Made by a program: the position numbers and the translations under genes. Below the pieces are notes generated by a model. It saw only the letters and a program-made list of their open reading frames with translations. It was not told the DNA's origin and made no database searches. A DNA stretch of 8,094 nucleotides from an uncultured Ignavibacteria bacterium. GTDB lineage: Bacteria; Bacteroidota; Ignavibacteria; Kapaibacteriales; UBA2268. Positions 1-6,061 of this stretch are shown here, piece after piece. The number at the start of each line of letters is the position of its first letter. Positions within the stretch are counted from its first letter, which is position 1. The stretch spans positions 1 to 8,094 of the forward strand of contig CAIWET010000449.1 in assembly GCA_903911805.1 (NCBI GenBank), given 5' to 3'.

Positions 1-630
1 ATTATATTGATAATAATTTTACTTCTTACTGCTTGTGGAGATAATTCCAGTGGGCCTGTAGTAATTCAATATCAAAGGATATATAGTACTGCTGAGCCTT
101 CGAGTTACTGTCCTATTTCAATTACTAATCAATATAATTATCATTATAAAATTGTAGATTTTATTAATTACGATAGTTTTGATGGTAAAATTCTTGATAC
201 TCTAAAATACAATGGTTCAATGGAATGGTTTGTTTGGGACAAACATACCGAAAGTATTACCAGTTCATACTTATCAGCAACATATGTTTTAGAAAATATT
301 CATTCAAAGAGATATCCAGTATTCTTTTCTAATTACAAAGGAAAACCAAAGTTTTCTTATGTTTTTGAAGGAAATAGTATTTTAGAATACGACATTGAAA
401 GTTATCCAAATATCGGAGACTTAGAAGTAGATTCATATACTTTTAAAAATGTAAAGAGAATTAGCGATACATTGCAAGCAACTAATATTCTTCAATATAG
501 AGATTATTATTTTGCTAAAGGTGTCGGATTAGTGAAATATAATATCAGACAATCAATTTTTAATCCTAATACTCAAAAAACTGAAACTTTGACTATAGAT
601 TGTACATTGTTTGAATTCAAAATAAAATAA
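1..630 (+). CDS. Putative lipoprotein of unknown function, 5' partial
   Basis: The frame is open from the first base and ends at TAA 628-630. The first possible start inside the window is TTG at 7, but this leaves no basic n-region before the hydrophobic stretch. I therefore think the true start lies upstream and the gene is 5' truncated by the window edge. Directly seen: a hydrophobic run ending in the lipobox LLTAC, followed by GDNSSG. This predicts signal peptidase II cleavage, lipid attachment at the Cys (residue 10 counting from the TTG) and an envelope location. The roughly 198 mature residues are rich in Tyr, Ser, Asn and beta-prone sequence, with a C-terminal segment YYFAKGVGLVKYNI. 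That phrase recalls small beta-rich Bacteroidota lipoproteins, from memory of similar proteins rather than a search. I do not recognise a named family. It converges on the minus-strand operon with only 6 nt between stop codons and no hairpin terminator. Confidence 0.75.
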   Translation: MILIIILLLTACGDNSSGPVVIQYQRIYSTAEPSSYCPISITNQYNYHYKIVDFINYDSFDGKILDTLKYNGSMEWFVWDKHTESITSSYLSATYVLENIHSKRYPVFFSNYKGKPKFSYVFEGNSILEYDIESYPNIGDLEVDSYTFKNVKRISDTLQATNILQYRDYYFAKGVGLVKYNIRQSIFNPNTQKTETLTIDCTLFEFKIK

Positions 631-636
631 TATATA

Positions 637-2856
637 TTATATCTTCACAAACTTTTCAATTTTATTTCCCATTTTAATAAAATATACTCCTGGGGCAAGA
701 TTAGAAACATCAATCTTTAAATTCCCCTCTTGAGGGGTGGCATTTTGCACAGCAAAATGACGGGGTGGAATCTTCTCTCCAAAAACATTATAAATCTCAA
801 TTCCTGGATTTTCGAGGGCAGGTTTCGAACCTGCCCCTACATTTATTTCTATATAATCGCTTGCAGGATTTGGAGAAATTAGTAATCTATTTTTCTCAAT
901 TTCATTATAATCTGAAATTGATTTCACTCTAAAAGTATTAACAAAACTAAATATACCCCAACCATTTGGGTTGCGTCCTCTAACTCTCCAATAATATGTA
1001 GTATCAGAAATTAAATTCTGAATTAATCTTGTTGAATCTTTTTTTGTGGAATCATTAATAATTAAATTCTGAAAATTATTACTTAATGAAAGCTGTAAAT
1101 GATAATCGCCCACATTTGGTGTAGATCTCTGCCAAATCAATTGAACAGTTTTCTGATTTATTACTTCATTGTTTTTCGGTGCAATTAATACAACTTTTTC
1201 AGGTAATGCGAAATTAGCTGCGGGTCCTACATATATTATCAAATATGAATTGTCGTTAAGTTTTAATGCTGCTGGATCTCCACCATTTAAATTTGTCTTG
1301 GTGTAACCTTCCCAATTGTTTCCATCTATTGATTTATTGAGCCAGATATTTGCTCCACAACCATAAAATCTGAGTTCATTGTCGTTTATATTTAAAAAAT
1401 TACCTGTCCAATTATGCAATGAATCAGAGGGGATTATTGATAAATTAGAGAAGGAAAGACCGTCACTAGAAGTAAGGTGGAATGCACCTTCTGCTGGAGC
1501 TCCTTTTGGACACAAATAGTGATAAACTCCTTTGTACATTGCAACCGATGGATCTATTATTTTTTGATTTGGATGGTCGAATCTTGGCATTGGCTCAAAG
1601 GTATAATTAACACCATCATCACTAATTGCAGAATATGTATTAATTAATGAATCAGAAATTTGCTGTGTTGTTTCACTTGATGAATAATAAATTCGGATTT
1701 TTCCATGGGGAGTTACTACTAAAGCTGGGTCAAATGGTCGTTGATAGGTTTGAGGTAAACCATTAATAATAATTGGAGTTGGCTCTGTCCAAGATTTCCC
1801 GTTATTGTAAGAAAACTTAACTGCTACTTTGTCCCAAGAGCTTGAATTTTGTGGTAATCTGAACCATTGGAATGCAGCAACCAATGTATCGCCTTTCCAT
1901 TTGATAACAGTTGGGACTCCTGAAGAATCCTGGAAAACTGAATTAGCGCCAAAAGCAATTCCATCATTGGAATATGCAATTCTCAACGCATTATTCCAAG
2001 GTCCATTTTGCAAAATCGAGGATTTTTTTCGGGTAACATAATACATAATGTATTTATCGCCATATTTAACAACTGCAGGATCTTTAACCTCGTCACTTTC
2101 AAGTTTATTGTCCAAAACAAGTCTGGTTCCATTTTCCTGATTCCAATTTGAACCATCAAAAGAAAACATAGAACTAATTCCTACTTTAGCATTATTACTA
2201 AAGCAATAAAAACGAAAACCATTGCCAGTACTAATGCCATTAGCCATCATTAAATTATTAACACTAAAATCAGGTTGACGGATGAAATTAATGCCATCAT
2301 TAGAAGTACAATGCCAATTTTTCCCTTGAGGTGCTCCGCCAGCAAAGTAATGCAAAGTATCGCCTATTTGTAAAAGTGAGGGGTCCATTATGGGCTGACC
2401 ATCAACCACAAAACGAGTACCTTCCTCGATTGAAAAATTAATTCCATCGGTGGAAATAGCTGAAAATGTTCGTGGAAAAGTATTGTCTGGATTGCCAGTA
2501 AAATATAAACGGTAAATACCATTTTTATAAATAATGTCCGGATCACAAGCGGGAGATTTCCAATTTTCAGCACCAGGAAGATTTATTTTTTGTGTAGTCC
2601 ATTTGTCTATACCATTTTCAGAATAGCTAACCATAATACCATCTCTCGTTGGAGTGATTAATCCTTGGAAATAAACAAATACTTTCCCATTATGACCAAT
2701 TACTGCATCCGGAACATCAGCTGAATCATTAAAAACTAAAGAAGTTTTAGTCCATTGCAATCCGTCAGGTGATGTTGCAATTAATATTAATGATTGCTTT
2801 GGCTGGCAAATAGCATTACTTGCCATTATAAATAATAATAATAGTATCTTTTTCAT
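637..2856 (-). CDS. Secreted Asp-box/GH43-like double beta-propeller protein with Fn3 and T9SS sorting domain
   Basis: 739 aa from ATG 2856, 1 nt after the upstream gene's stop. Residues 1-17 form a signal peptide (KKILLLLFIMASNAIC), leaving Gln18 first. Residues 23-550 hold about ten S-x-(D/N)-G-x-x-aromatic motifs (e.g. STDGINF 135, SNDGINF 185, SYNNGKSW 349, SSDGLSF 463), like sialidase Asp-boxes. They also hold repeated D-P-hydrophobic blade starts (105, 158, 259, 377, 435, 527), like those of GH43/GH32/GH130 five-bladed propellers. Residues ~48-275 and ~313-545 resemble each other, so the propeller unit is probably duplicated. Residues ~552-646 are a fibronectin type III-like domain (TTYYWRVRGRNPNG). 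Residues 659-739 are the T9SS type A signal, with palindromic-repeat peptides in both loops (GAGSKPALEN; PPRHFAVQNATPQEGN). A glycan-binding or glycosidase role is inference; I cannot assign catalytic residues or a substrate. Last gene of the run. Confidence 0.85.
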   Translation of the reverse strand: MKKILLLLFIMASNAICQPKQSLILIATSPDGLQWTKTSLVFNDSADVPDAVIGHNGKVFVYFQGLITPTRDGIMVSYSENGIDKWTTQKINLPGAENWKSPACDPDIIYKNGIYRLYFTGNPDNTFPRTFSAISTDGINFSIEEGTRFVVDGQPIMDPSLLQIGDTLHYFAGGAPQGKNWHCTSNDGINFIRQPDFSVNNLMMANGISTGNGFRFYCFSNNAKVGISSMFSFDGSNWNQENGTRLVLDNKLESDEVKDPAVVKYGDKYIMYYVTRKKSSILQNGPWNNALRIAYSNDGIAFGANSVFQDSSGVPTVIKWKGDTLVAAFQWFRLPQNSSSWDKVAVKFSYNNGKSWTEPTPIIINGLPQTYQRPFDPALVVTPHGKIRIYYSSSETTQQISDSLINTYSAISDDGVNYTFEPMPRFDHPNQKIIDPSVAMYKGVYHYLCPKGAPAEGAFHLTSSDGLSFSNLSIIPSDSLHNWTGNFLNINDNELRFYGCGANIWLNKSIDGNNWEGYTKTNLNGGDPAALKLNDNSYLIIYVGPAANFALPEKVVLIAPKNNEVINQKTVQLIWQRSTPNVGDYHLQLSLSNNFQNLIINDSTKKDSTRLIQNLISDTTYYWRVRGRNPNGWGIFSFVNTFRVKSISDYNEIEKNRLLISPNPASDYIEINVGAGSKPALENPGIEIYNVFGEKIPPRHFAVQNATPQEGNLKIDVSNLAPGVYFIKMGNKIEKFVKI
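721..771 (-). repeat. Palindromic element A: 51-bp double hairpin in loop 2 of the T9SS domain
   Basis: Two adjacent inverted repeats: CCCCTC/GAGGGG (724-729/732-737, 2-nt loop) and CATTTTGC/GCAAAATG (741-748/752-759, loop ACA), followed by CGGGGTGG. Read in frame on the minus strand it encodes IPPRHFAVQNATPQEGN. It occupies exactly the position held by the 75-bp element C in the other three T9SS genes, between FGEK and KIDVSNLAPG. Single copy in this window. Confidence 0.75.
816..836 (-). repeat. Palindromic element B, copy 1
   Basis: Perfect 9-bp inverted repeat GGGCAGGTT/AACCTGCCC around the loop TCG, flanked by CCTAC. Translated in the minus frame it gives the core of NVGAGSKPALEN in loop 1 of the T9SS domain. 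The loop base differs from the other two copies (TCG versus TAG). Confidence 0.8.
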
Positions 2857-2857
2857 A

Positions 2858-4108
2858 TTACATCTTTACAAACTTTTCAAATTTATCTCCAATTTTAATA
2901 AAATATACCCCTGGGGCAAGATTGGAAACATCAATCTTGAAAACCCCACCTAAATCCTCCCCAGTGGGGAGGACTTTTCCTGTTCCCTCCCCGATGGGGA
3001 GGGATAGGGTGGGGTTCTTCTCCCCAAAGATGTTAAAAATCTCAATTCCTGGATTTTCGAGGGCAGGTTTAGAACCTGCCCCTACATTTATTTCTATATA
3101 ATCACTTGCTGGATTTGGTGAAATTAATAATCTATTTTGCTCGTTTTCGGTTACACCAACTGTTTTTGGTCTTAATAATCTGTCTCCAGTAAATATTAAG
3201 TTATTTTGACTTGTTGTCAATCCTGCTGTAATTAGATTAAATTTCTGATTTACTAATTTTGTATTCTTATCAATTATATAGAAATCATAAGTTGGTACAA
3301 ATGGATCTATAAAATCAATTAAAATGAGGTTATTAACAAAATCAAAAATAGCAGCATATCTTTTATCAAATTTATTAGAATTAATAAATGATGAAAAAGT
3401 TTTTGTATCAAAGATTTCTACTTCATAAGGGTATTGTCTGCAAACACCTACAAGCTGATCGTCCAAAGAGAATTTTATATCCATAAAAGTAGATTGATTG
3501 TCAGGAGCTTCTAACTCAAATCTTTTAATCTCAGTTAAAGAATCAGTATTCCAAAGAGTAAGATAAAATTTCTTATTCTTCTGGCTGTCTGTATAAATTG
3601 AAGCCGTTGCAAACATTTTGCCATTGTGTGATACTTTGAGAATTACTTGTAAATTATTAGTAATGATTGATTTGACTTCTTTACCTTTAATAAAATTAAA
3701 TAATCCAATCTTATTTGAGCCATTTTTTAAATCAAATATAGAAATAGCAATGCTATCATTCAATATATCACCATTAACCATATTAGTAACTTGCTTAATA
3801 GCTTTTTCAGCTTTTACATCCCATATATTAGACCCACCTCCTCCATCTCTAGTAACAATATAGTTGCCAGAAGATGAAATATTCATTCCATAAATATATG
3901 GAACTCCACTATTGTCAAATGTAGAAACAAAACTACCGTCAGATGAACGAAACTTATTGATATTACTTCCAACAGCAACATAAATAAATTCTCCATCTTT
4001 AGAGAATTGAGCATATGAGCCACCAATATCTTTTTCCCAGGCAATTTCGTATTCCTGAGAAAAAAGGTTAGTGGATATTATTATTAATATAATTATTAGC
4101 TTTTTCAT
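2858..4108 (-). CDS. WD40-like beta-propeller T9SS-secreted protein (paralog 2)
   Basis: 416 aa from ATG 4108, which directly abuts the TAG of the HigA-like gene (TAG-ATG). Residues 1-17 are a signal peptide (KKLIIILIIISTNLFS) leaving Gln18. Residues ~20-315 show degenerate WD40/quinoprotein-like blade motifs: AQFSKDGEFIYVA (33-45), LKVSHNGKMFATAS (157-170), LTLWNTDSLTEIKRFEL (183-199), IKFSLDDQLVG (211-221). Residues 328-416 are the T9SS type A domain: SPNPASDYIEI, loop 1 with the GAGSKPALEN repeat peptide, IEIFNIFGEK, loop 2 with the 25-residue peptide of the 75-bp element, then KIDVSNLAPGVYFIKIG. It is paralogous to the gene at 4808-6061. The N terminus, one central blade and the C terminus are nearly identical, while the rest has diverged strongly. 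The molecular role is unknown; T9SS export with CTD cleavage and surface attachment or release is inferred from the family. Confidence 0.85.
   Translation of the reverse strand: MKKLIIILIIISTNLFSQEYEIAWEKDIGGSYAQFSKDGEFIYVAVGSNINKFRSSDGSFVSTFDNSGVPYIYGMNISSSGNYIVTRDGGGGSNIWDVKAEKAIKQVTNMVNGDILNDSIAISIFDLKNGSNKIGLFNFIKGKEVKSIITNNLQVILKVSHNGKMFATASIYTDSQKNKKFYLTLWNTDSLTEIKRFELEAPDNQSTFMDIKFSLDDQLVGVCRQYPYEVEIFDTKTFSSFINSNKFDKRYAAIFDFVNNLILIDFIDPFVPTYDFYIIDKNTKLVNQKFNLITAGLTTSQNNLIFTGDRLLRPKTVGVTENEQNRLLISPNPASDYIEINVGAGSKPALENPGIEIFNIFGEKNPTLSLPIGEGTGKVLPTGEDLGGVFKIDVSNLAPGVYFIKIGDKFEKFVKM
2942..3016 (-). repeat. Palindromic element C, copy 1 (75 bp)
   Basis: Bounded by 9-bp terminal inverted repeats AACCCCACC (2942-2950) and GGTGGGGTT (3008-3016). 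It contains two hairpins: TCCTCCCC-AGT-GGGGAGGA (2955-2973) and TCCCTCCCC-GAT-GGGGAGGGA (2984-3004). About 60% G+C in an A+T-rich gene. The minus frame encodes 25 residues (NPTLSLPIGEG...LPTGEDLGGV) inserted in loop 2 of the T9SS domain. Confidence 0.85.
3061..3081 (-). repeat. Palindromic element B, copy 2
   Basis: GGGCAGGTT/AACCTGCCC around TAG; identical to the copy at 5011 and one base different from the copy at 816. Encodes GAGSKPAL in loop 1 of the T9SS domain, same orientation and frame as the other copies. Confidence 0.8.
3911..4108 (-). repeat. Direct repeat, 5' end of propeller paralog 2 (partner 5864-6061)
   Basis: 198 bp encoding the signal peptide and first blade (residues 1-66). 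Collinear with 5864-6061. Similarity begins exactly at the ATG: the upstream bases (end of the HigA-like gene here, end of the RhuM fragment there) are unrelated. Confidence 0.7.
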
Positions 4109-4411
4109 CTATTTTAGCATAATTGAAAGTTGCAAATGACCGCCCAAACCAAGCTCAACGATTTTTTGCAAAGTTGAGAATCTAACTTCTTTAACGTCAT
4201 TTTCAAGTTTTGAAATATAGGATTTGGAGGTGCCAACTTTTAGCGCAAGTTCTTCCTGAGTAAGCCCTTTTTCTAATCGAGCCTCTTGCAACAAAGCACC
4301 TAGTTTAAATGATTCATAGCCTTTTTCGAGTTCATCACGTCCGATAGATCCTTTTTCTCCATAGTGTACTTCTTTGAATTGCTCTAAAGAAATTAATTTA
4401 TCCTTTTTCAT
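4109..4411 (-). CDS. higA: HigA-type antitoxin, XRE-family HTH protein
   Basis: 100 aa from ATG 4411. The start overlaps the toxin's 3' end by 14 nt and has a good Shine-Dalgarno AAGGA (complement of 4420-4424) 8 nt upstream. Residues ~37-88 form a Cro/C1-type helix-turn-helix: GALLQEARLEKGLTQEELALKVG, with recognition helix TSKSYISKLEN at 61-71. The N-terminal part (F-x-x-x-x-x-G-x-x-G...RDELE) and the HTH-to-end layout match the HigA antitoxins encoded downstream of RelE/HigB-like toxins in Bacteroidota. Expected role: bind and neutralise the toxin encoded just upstream, and repress the shared promoter. The toxin-first order is typical of higBA. The next gene's ATG follows the stop with no spacing, so translational coupling with the propeller gene is likely. 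The fold is clear; cognate pairing is inferred from context. Confidence 0.88.
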   Translation of the reverse strand: MKKDKLISLEQFKEVHYGEKGSIGRDELEKGYESFKLGALLQEARLEKGLTQEELALKVGTSKSYISKLENDVKEVRFSTLQKIVELGLGGHLQLSIMLK

Positions 4412-4751
4412 CGAAATATTCCTTTTTAATTTTAATTGCTTTTTTGATTTCTAATACATTAGTTTTTTGAGTTTTCTTTTGATAAGCGTTTTCGATAATT
4501 ACTAGATTACCCTCATCAAAAAAACAAAATATTCTAAAAATATTATTACCTACTTGAACTCTAATTTCAAATATACCTTCAGATGATTCAATATGCTTCA
4601 GATATTTCTCTGGAACATATTGCAAATCTTCTAATAATTGCAAAGTCCAGATAATCTTGTTTTTTACCTTATCATTTTGCTTTATAAAGAATTTTTCAAA
4701 ATAATCTTTATAAAAGTAAATCTGCCTATATTTTACTTCTTTTTCTTTCAT
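4398..4751 (-). CDS. higB: HigB/RelE-like type II toxin (phage Gp49-like family)
   Basis: 117 aa if started at ATG 4751. An in-frame TTG at 4769 would add MHYSET but overlaps a palindrome and a promoter-like motif, so ATG is preferred. Family features seen (numbered from ATG 4751): an N-terminal strand and helix IYFYKDYFEKFFIKQ (~11-25), LKHIESSEGIFEIRVQVGNNIFRIFCFF (~51-78), and the hallmark tail ENAYQKKTQKTNVLEIKKAIKIKKEY (~87-112). The latter resembles the F-x-KKTQKTP-x-x-EI-x-x-A signature of RelE/HigB-like proteins (PF05973 group). Known family members are ribosome-dependent or free mRNA interferases. The basic KKTQK patch and the Arg/Phe of the central strands are present, so activity is plausible but unproven. 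The order toxin then antitoxin with a 14-nt overlap supports a higBA module. No Shine-Dalgarno precedes the ATG. Confidence 0.87.
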   Translation of the reverse strand: MKEKEVKYRQIYFYKDYFEKFFIKQNDKVKNKIIWTLQLLEDLQYVPEKYLKHIESSEGIFEIRVQVGNNIFRIFCFFDEGNLVIIENAYQKKTQKTNVLEIKKAIKIKKEYFDEKG

Positions 4752-4756
4752 AGTTT

Positions 4757-4766
4757 CACTATAGTG
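4757..4766. promoter_or_regulatory. Candidate HigA operator: CACTATAGTG palindrome
   Basis: Perfect 10-bp palindrome ending 5 nt before the preferred toxin ATG (4751), in the only sizeable gap of the operon (4752-4807). HigA-type antitoxins usually bind short palindromes at their own promoter. Position fits; binding is inference. A 10-bp A+T-rich palindrome can occur by chance. Confidence 0.35.
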
Positions 4767-4776
4767 CAACTTAAAT
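4765..4776 (-). promoter_or_regulatory. Candidate -7 promoter element upstream of higBA
   Basis: Minus strand reads ATTTAAGTTGCA, containing TAAGTTG, close to the Bacteroidota TAnnTTTG -7 box. The same 12 bases occur upstream of the first gene of the run (8043-8054). No clear -33 TTTG at the right distance, so confidence is low. Confidence 0.3.
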
Positions 4777-4807
4777 GATTGACGTTTAATCTCATTAATT
4801 TATTTCT

Positions 4808-6061
4808 TTACATCTTTACAAATTTTTCAAATATATCGCCAATTTTAATAAAATATACCCCTGGAGCAAGATTAGAAACATCAATCTTGAAAACCCCACC
4901 TAAATCCTCCCCAGTGGGGAGGATTTTTCCTGTTCCCTCCCCGATGGGGAGGGATAGGGTGGGGTTCTTCTCCCCAAAGAGGTTATAAATCTCAATTCCT
5001 GGATTTTCGAGGGCAGGTTTAGAACCTGCCCCTACATTTATTTCTATATAATCACTTGCAGGATTTGGTGAAATTAATAATCTTTTTTGCTCGTTTTCTG
5101 AAACACCTACTGTTTTTGGTTTGAGCAAAGCACTACCTGTAAAAATAAGATTATTAAAACTCGAAGTTAATGGCAATACTTGTAAATGAAAACGTTGATC
5201 TATTTTCATATTATTAATATTAATTGAAACTAAAGAAGTGGTATCTATGCTAATATCAGTATAGTGAAAAAATATTTGATTTTGAGAAAAATCGAAAAAT
5301 GAACATAACCATTTATCATAATTTTTAGAATTAGTAATTTCTATTAATTTTGGAATACTATAAATGTTTGATATATATGGTAATGACCTGCTTATACCGA
5401 CAAAATTATCATCCCATGAAAATTTGATTTGAAAGAAAGTAGTTCCTGTTTCATTATCAATAAGTTCAAATCTTTTAATTTCAGTTAATGTTTCTGTATC
5501 CCATAGAGTGAAGTAGTATTTTGTGCCACTTATTGATGCAGTAGCAAACATTTTTCCGTTGTGAGAGAGCTTTAAATATCCTTGCCAAATGTCTGAATTT
5601 ACAGATTTTAATTCCTTTTCAGAATTAATATCAATTACTACAATTTTTCTTGAATCTCCTCCAATATCCTTAATGCAAAGTATACTTTTTTCGTCAGGCA
5701 TTATTTCTGACCATTTTATACCTTTATATTGTTTTAATGCTTTTTCTGTTTTAACATCATATAAATTTAAAGTTCCCTCTTGGTCACCTAATCTTGCAAT
5801 TGCATAAGTATCATTTTTTGAAATACACAAACTATAAAATTCTGATATTTTTTGTAATCCTGCATTATCAAAAGTAGATACAAAACTTCCATCAGAAGAG
5901 CGATACTTACTGATAGTATTTCCACCAGCCACATAAATAAACTCACCATCTTTAGAAAATTGAGCATAAGTGCCACCAATATCTTTTTCCCAAGCAATTT
6001 CGTATTCCTGAGAAAAAAGGTTAGTGGTAATTATTATTAATATTATAATTAGCTTTTTCAT
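4808..6061 (-). CDS. WD40-like beta-propeller T9SS-secreted protein (paralog 1)
   Basis: 417 aa from ATG 6061. An in-frame TTG at 6076 would add five residues, but ATG matches the MKKL start of the paralog at 4108 and gives a proper signal peptide (KKLIIILIIITTNLFS, mature Gln18). The ATG overlaps the stop of the RhuM fragment by one base (TAATG). Propeller motifs: AQFSKDGEFIYVA (33-45), LKLSHNGKMFATAS (163-176), FTLWDTETLTEIKRFEL (184-200), IKFSWDDNFVG (212-222). T9SS type A domain at 329-417 with the same two repeat-derived loop peptides as paralog 2 (GAGSKPALEN; 25-residue loop 2). Compared with paralog 2, residues 1-65 and ~305-417 are nearly identical, whereas ~66-155 and ~223-300 are largely different. 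Function beyond T9SS export is unknown. Confidence 0.85.
   Translation of the reverse strand: MKKLIIILIIITTNLFSQEYEIAWEKDIGGTYAQFSKDGEFIYVAGGNTISKYRSSDGSFVSTFDNAGLQKISEFYSLCISKNDTYAIARLGDQEGTLNLYDVKTEKALKQYKGIKWSEIMPDEKSILCIKDIGGDSRKIVVIDINSEKELKSVNSDIWQGYLKLSHNGKMFATASISGTKYYFTLWDTETLTEIKRFELIDNETGTTFFQIKFSWDDNFVGISRSLPYISNIYSIPKLIEITNSKNYDKWLCSFFDFSQNQIFFHYTDISIDTTSLVSININNMKIDQRFHLQVLPLTSSFNNLIFTGSALLKPKTVGVSENEQKRLLISPNPASDYIEINVGAGSKPALENPGIEIYNLFGEKNPTLSLPIGEGTGKILPTGEDLGGVFKIDVSNLAPGVYFIKIGDIFEKFVKM
4892..4966 (-). repeat. Palindromic element C, copy 2 (75 bp)
   Basis: Same ends, hairpins, length, orientation and reading frame as copy 1. One base differs (GGATTTTTCC versus GGACTTTTCC), changing Val to Ile in the encoded peptide. 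Lies in loop 2 of the T9SS domain of paralog 1. Confidence 0.85.
5011..5031 (-). repeat. Palindromic element B, copy 3
   Basis: GGGCAGGTT/AACCTGCCC around TAG in loop 1 of the T9SS domain of paralog 1. Same reading frame (GAGSKPAL) and same surrounding CCTACATTTATTTC as copies 1 and 2. Confidence 0.8.
5864..6061 (-). repeat. Direct repeat, 5' end of propeller paralog 1 (partner 3911-4108)
   Basis: Gap-free partner of 3911-4108 at an offset of 1953 bp. Its edge at ATG 6061 coincides with the truncation of the RhuM-like frame. Confidence 0.7.

Larger units (their letters stand above)
2858..3170 (-). repeat. Long direct repeat, 3' end of propeller paralog 2 (partner 4808-5120)
   Basis: A 313-bp stretch covering the T9SS domain and linker aligns without gaps to 4808-5120, with only scattered substitutions until the last ~40 bases. 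It includes elements B and C. It can act as a substrate for homologous recombination. Confidence 0.75.
4808..5120 (-). repeat. Long direct repeat, 3' end of propeller paralog 1 (partner 2858-3170)
   Basis: Gap-free partner of 2858-3170, same orientation, offset 1950 bp. The similarity stops shortly after TGTTTTTGGT, where the two propeller domains diverge. Confidence 0.75.

Noticed and set aside
627..640. Perfect palindrome ATAATATATATTAT between the two convergent stop codons, a possible terminator
   Set aside because: Only A/T pairs and no loop; it would be a weak hairpin, and such runs are expected by chance in A+T-rich DNA.
1829..2041. Plus-strand open frames opposite the large minus-strand genes (e.g. 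1829-2041, 3618-3863, 7590-7829)
   Set aside because: They are antisense to clearly conserved domains, have no recognisable protein motifs, and contain antisense translations of the propeller repeats.
2942..3016. Element C as intrinsic transcription terminators (G+C hairpins)
   Set aside because: They lie inside translated sorting-domain sequence upstream of essential CTD strands, and no U-run follows on the minus strand.
4752..4769. TTG 4769 as the toxin start
   Set aside because: It overlaps the palindrome and the promoter-like motif; family members start near the ATG at 4751.
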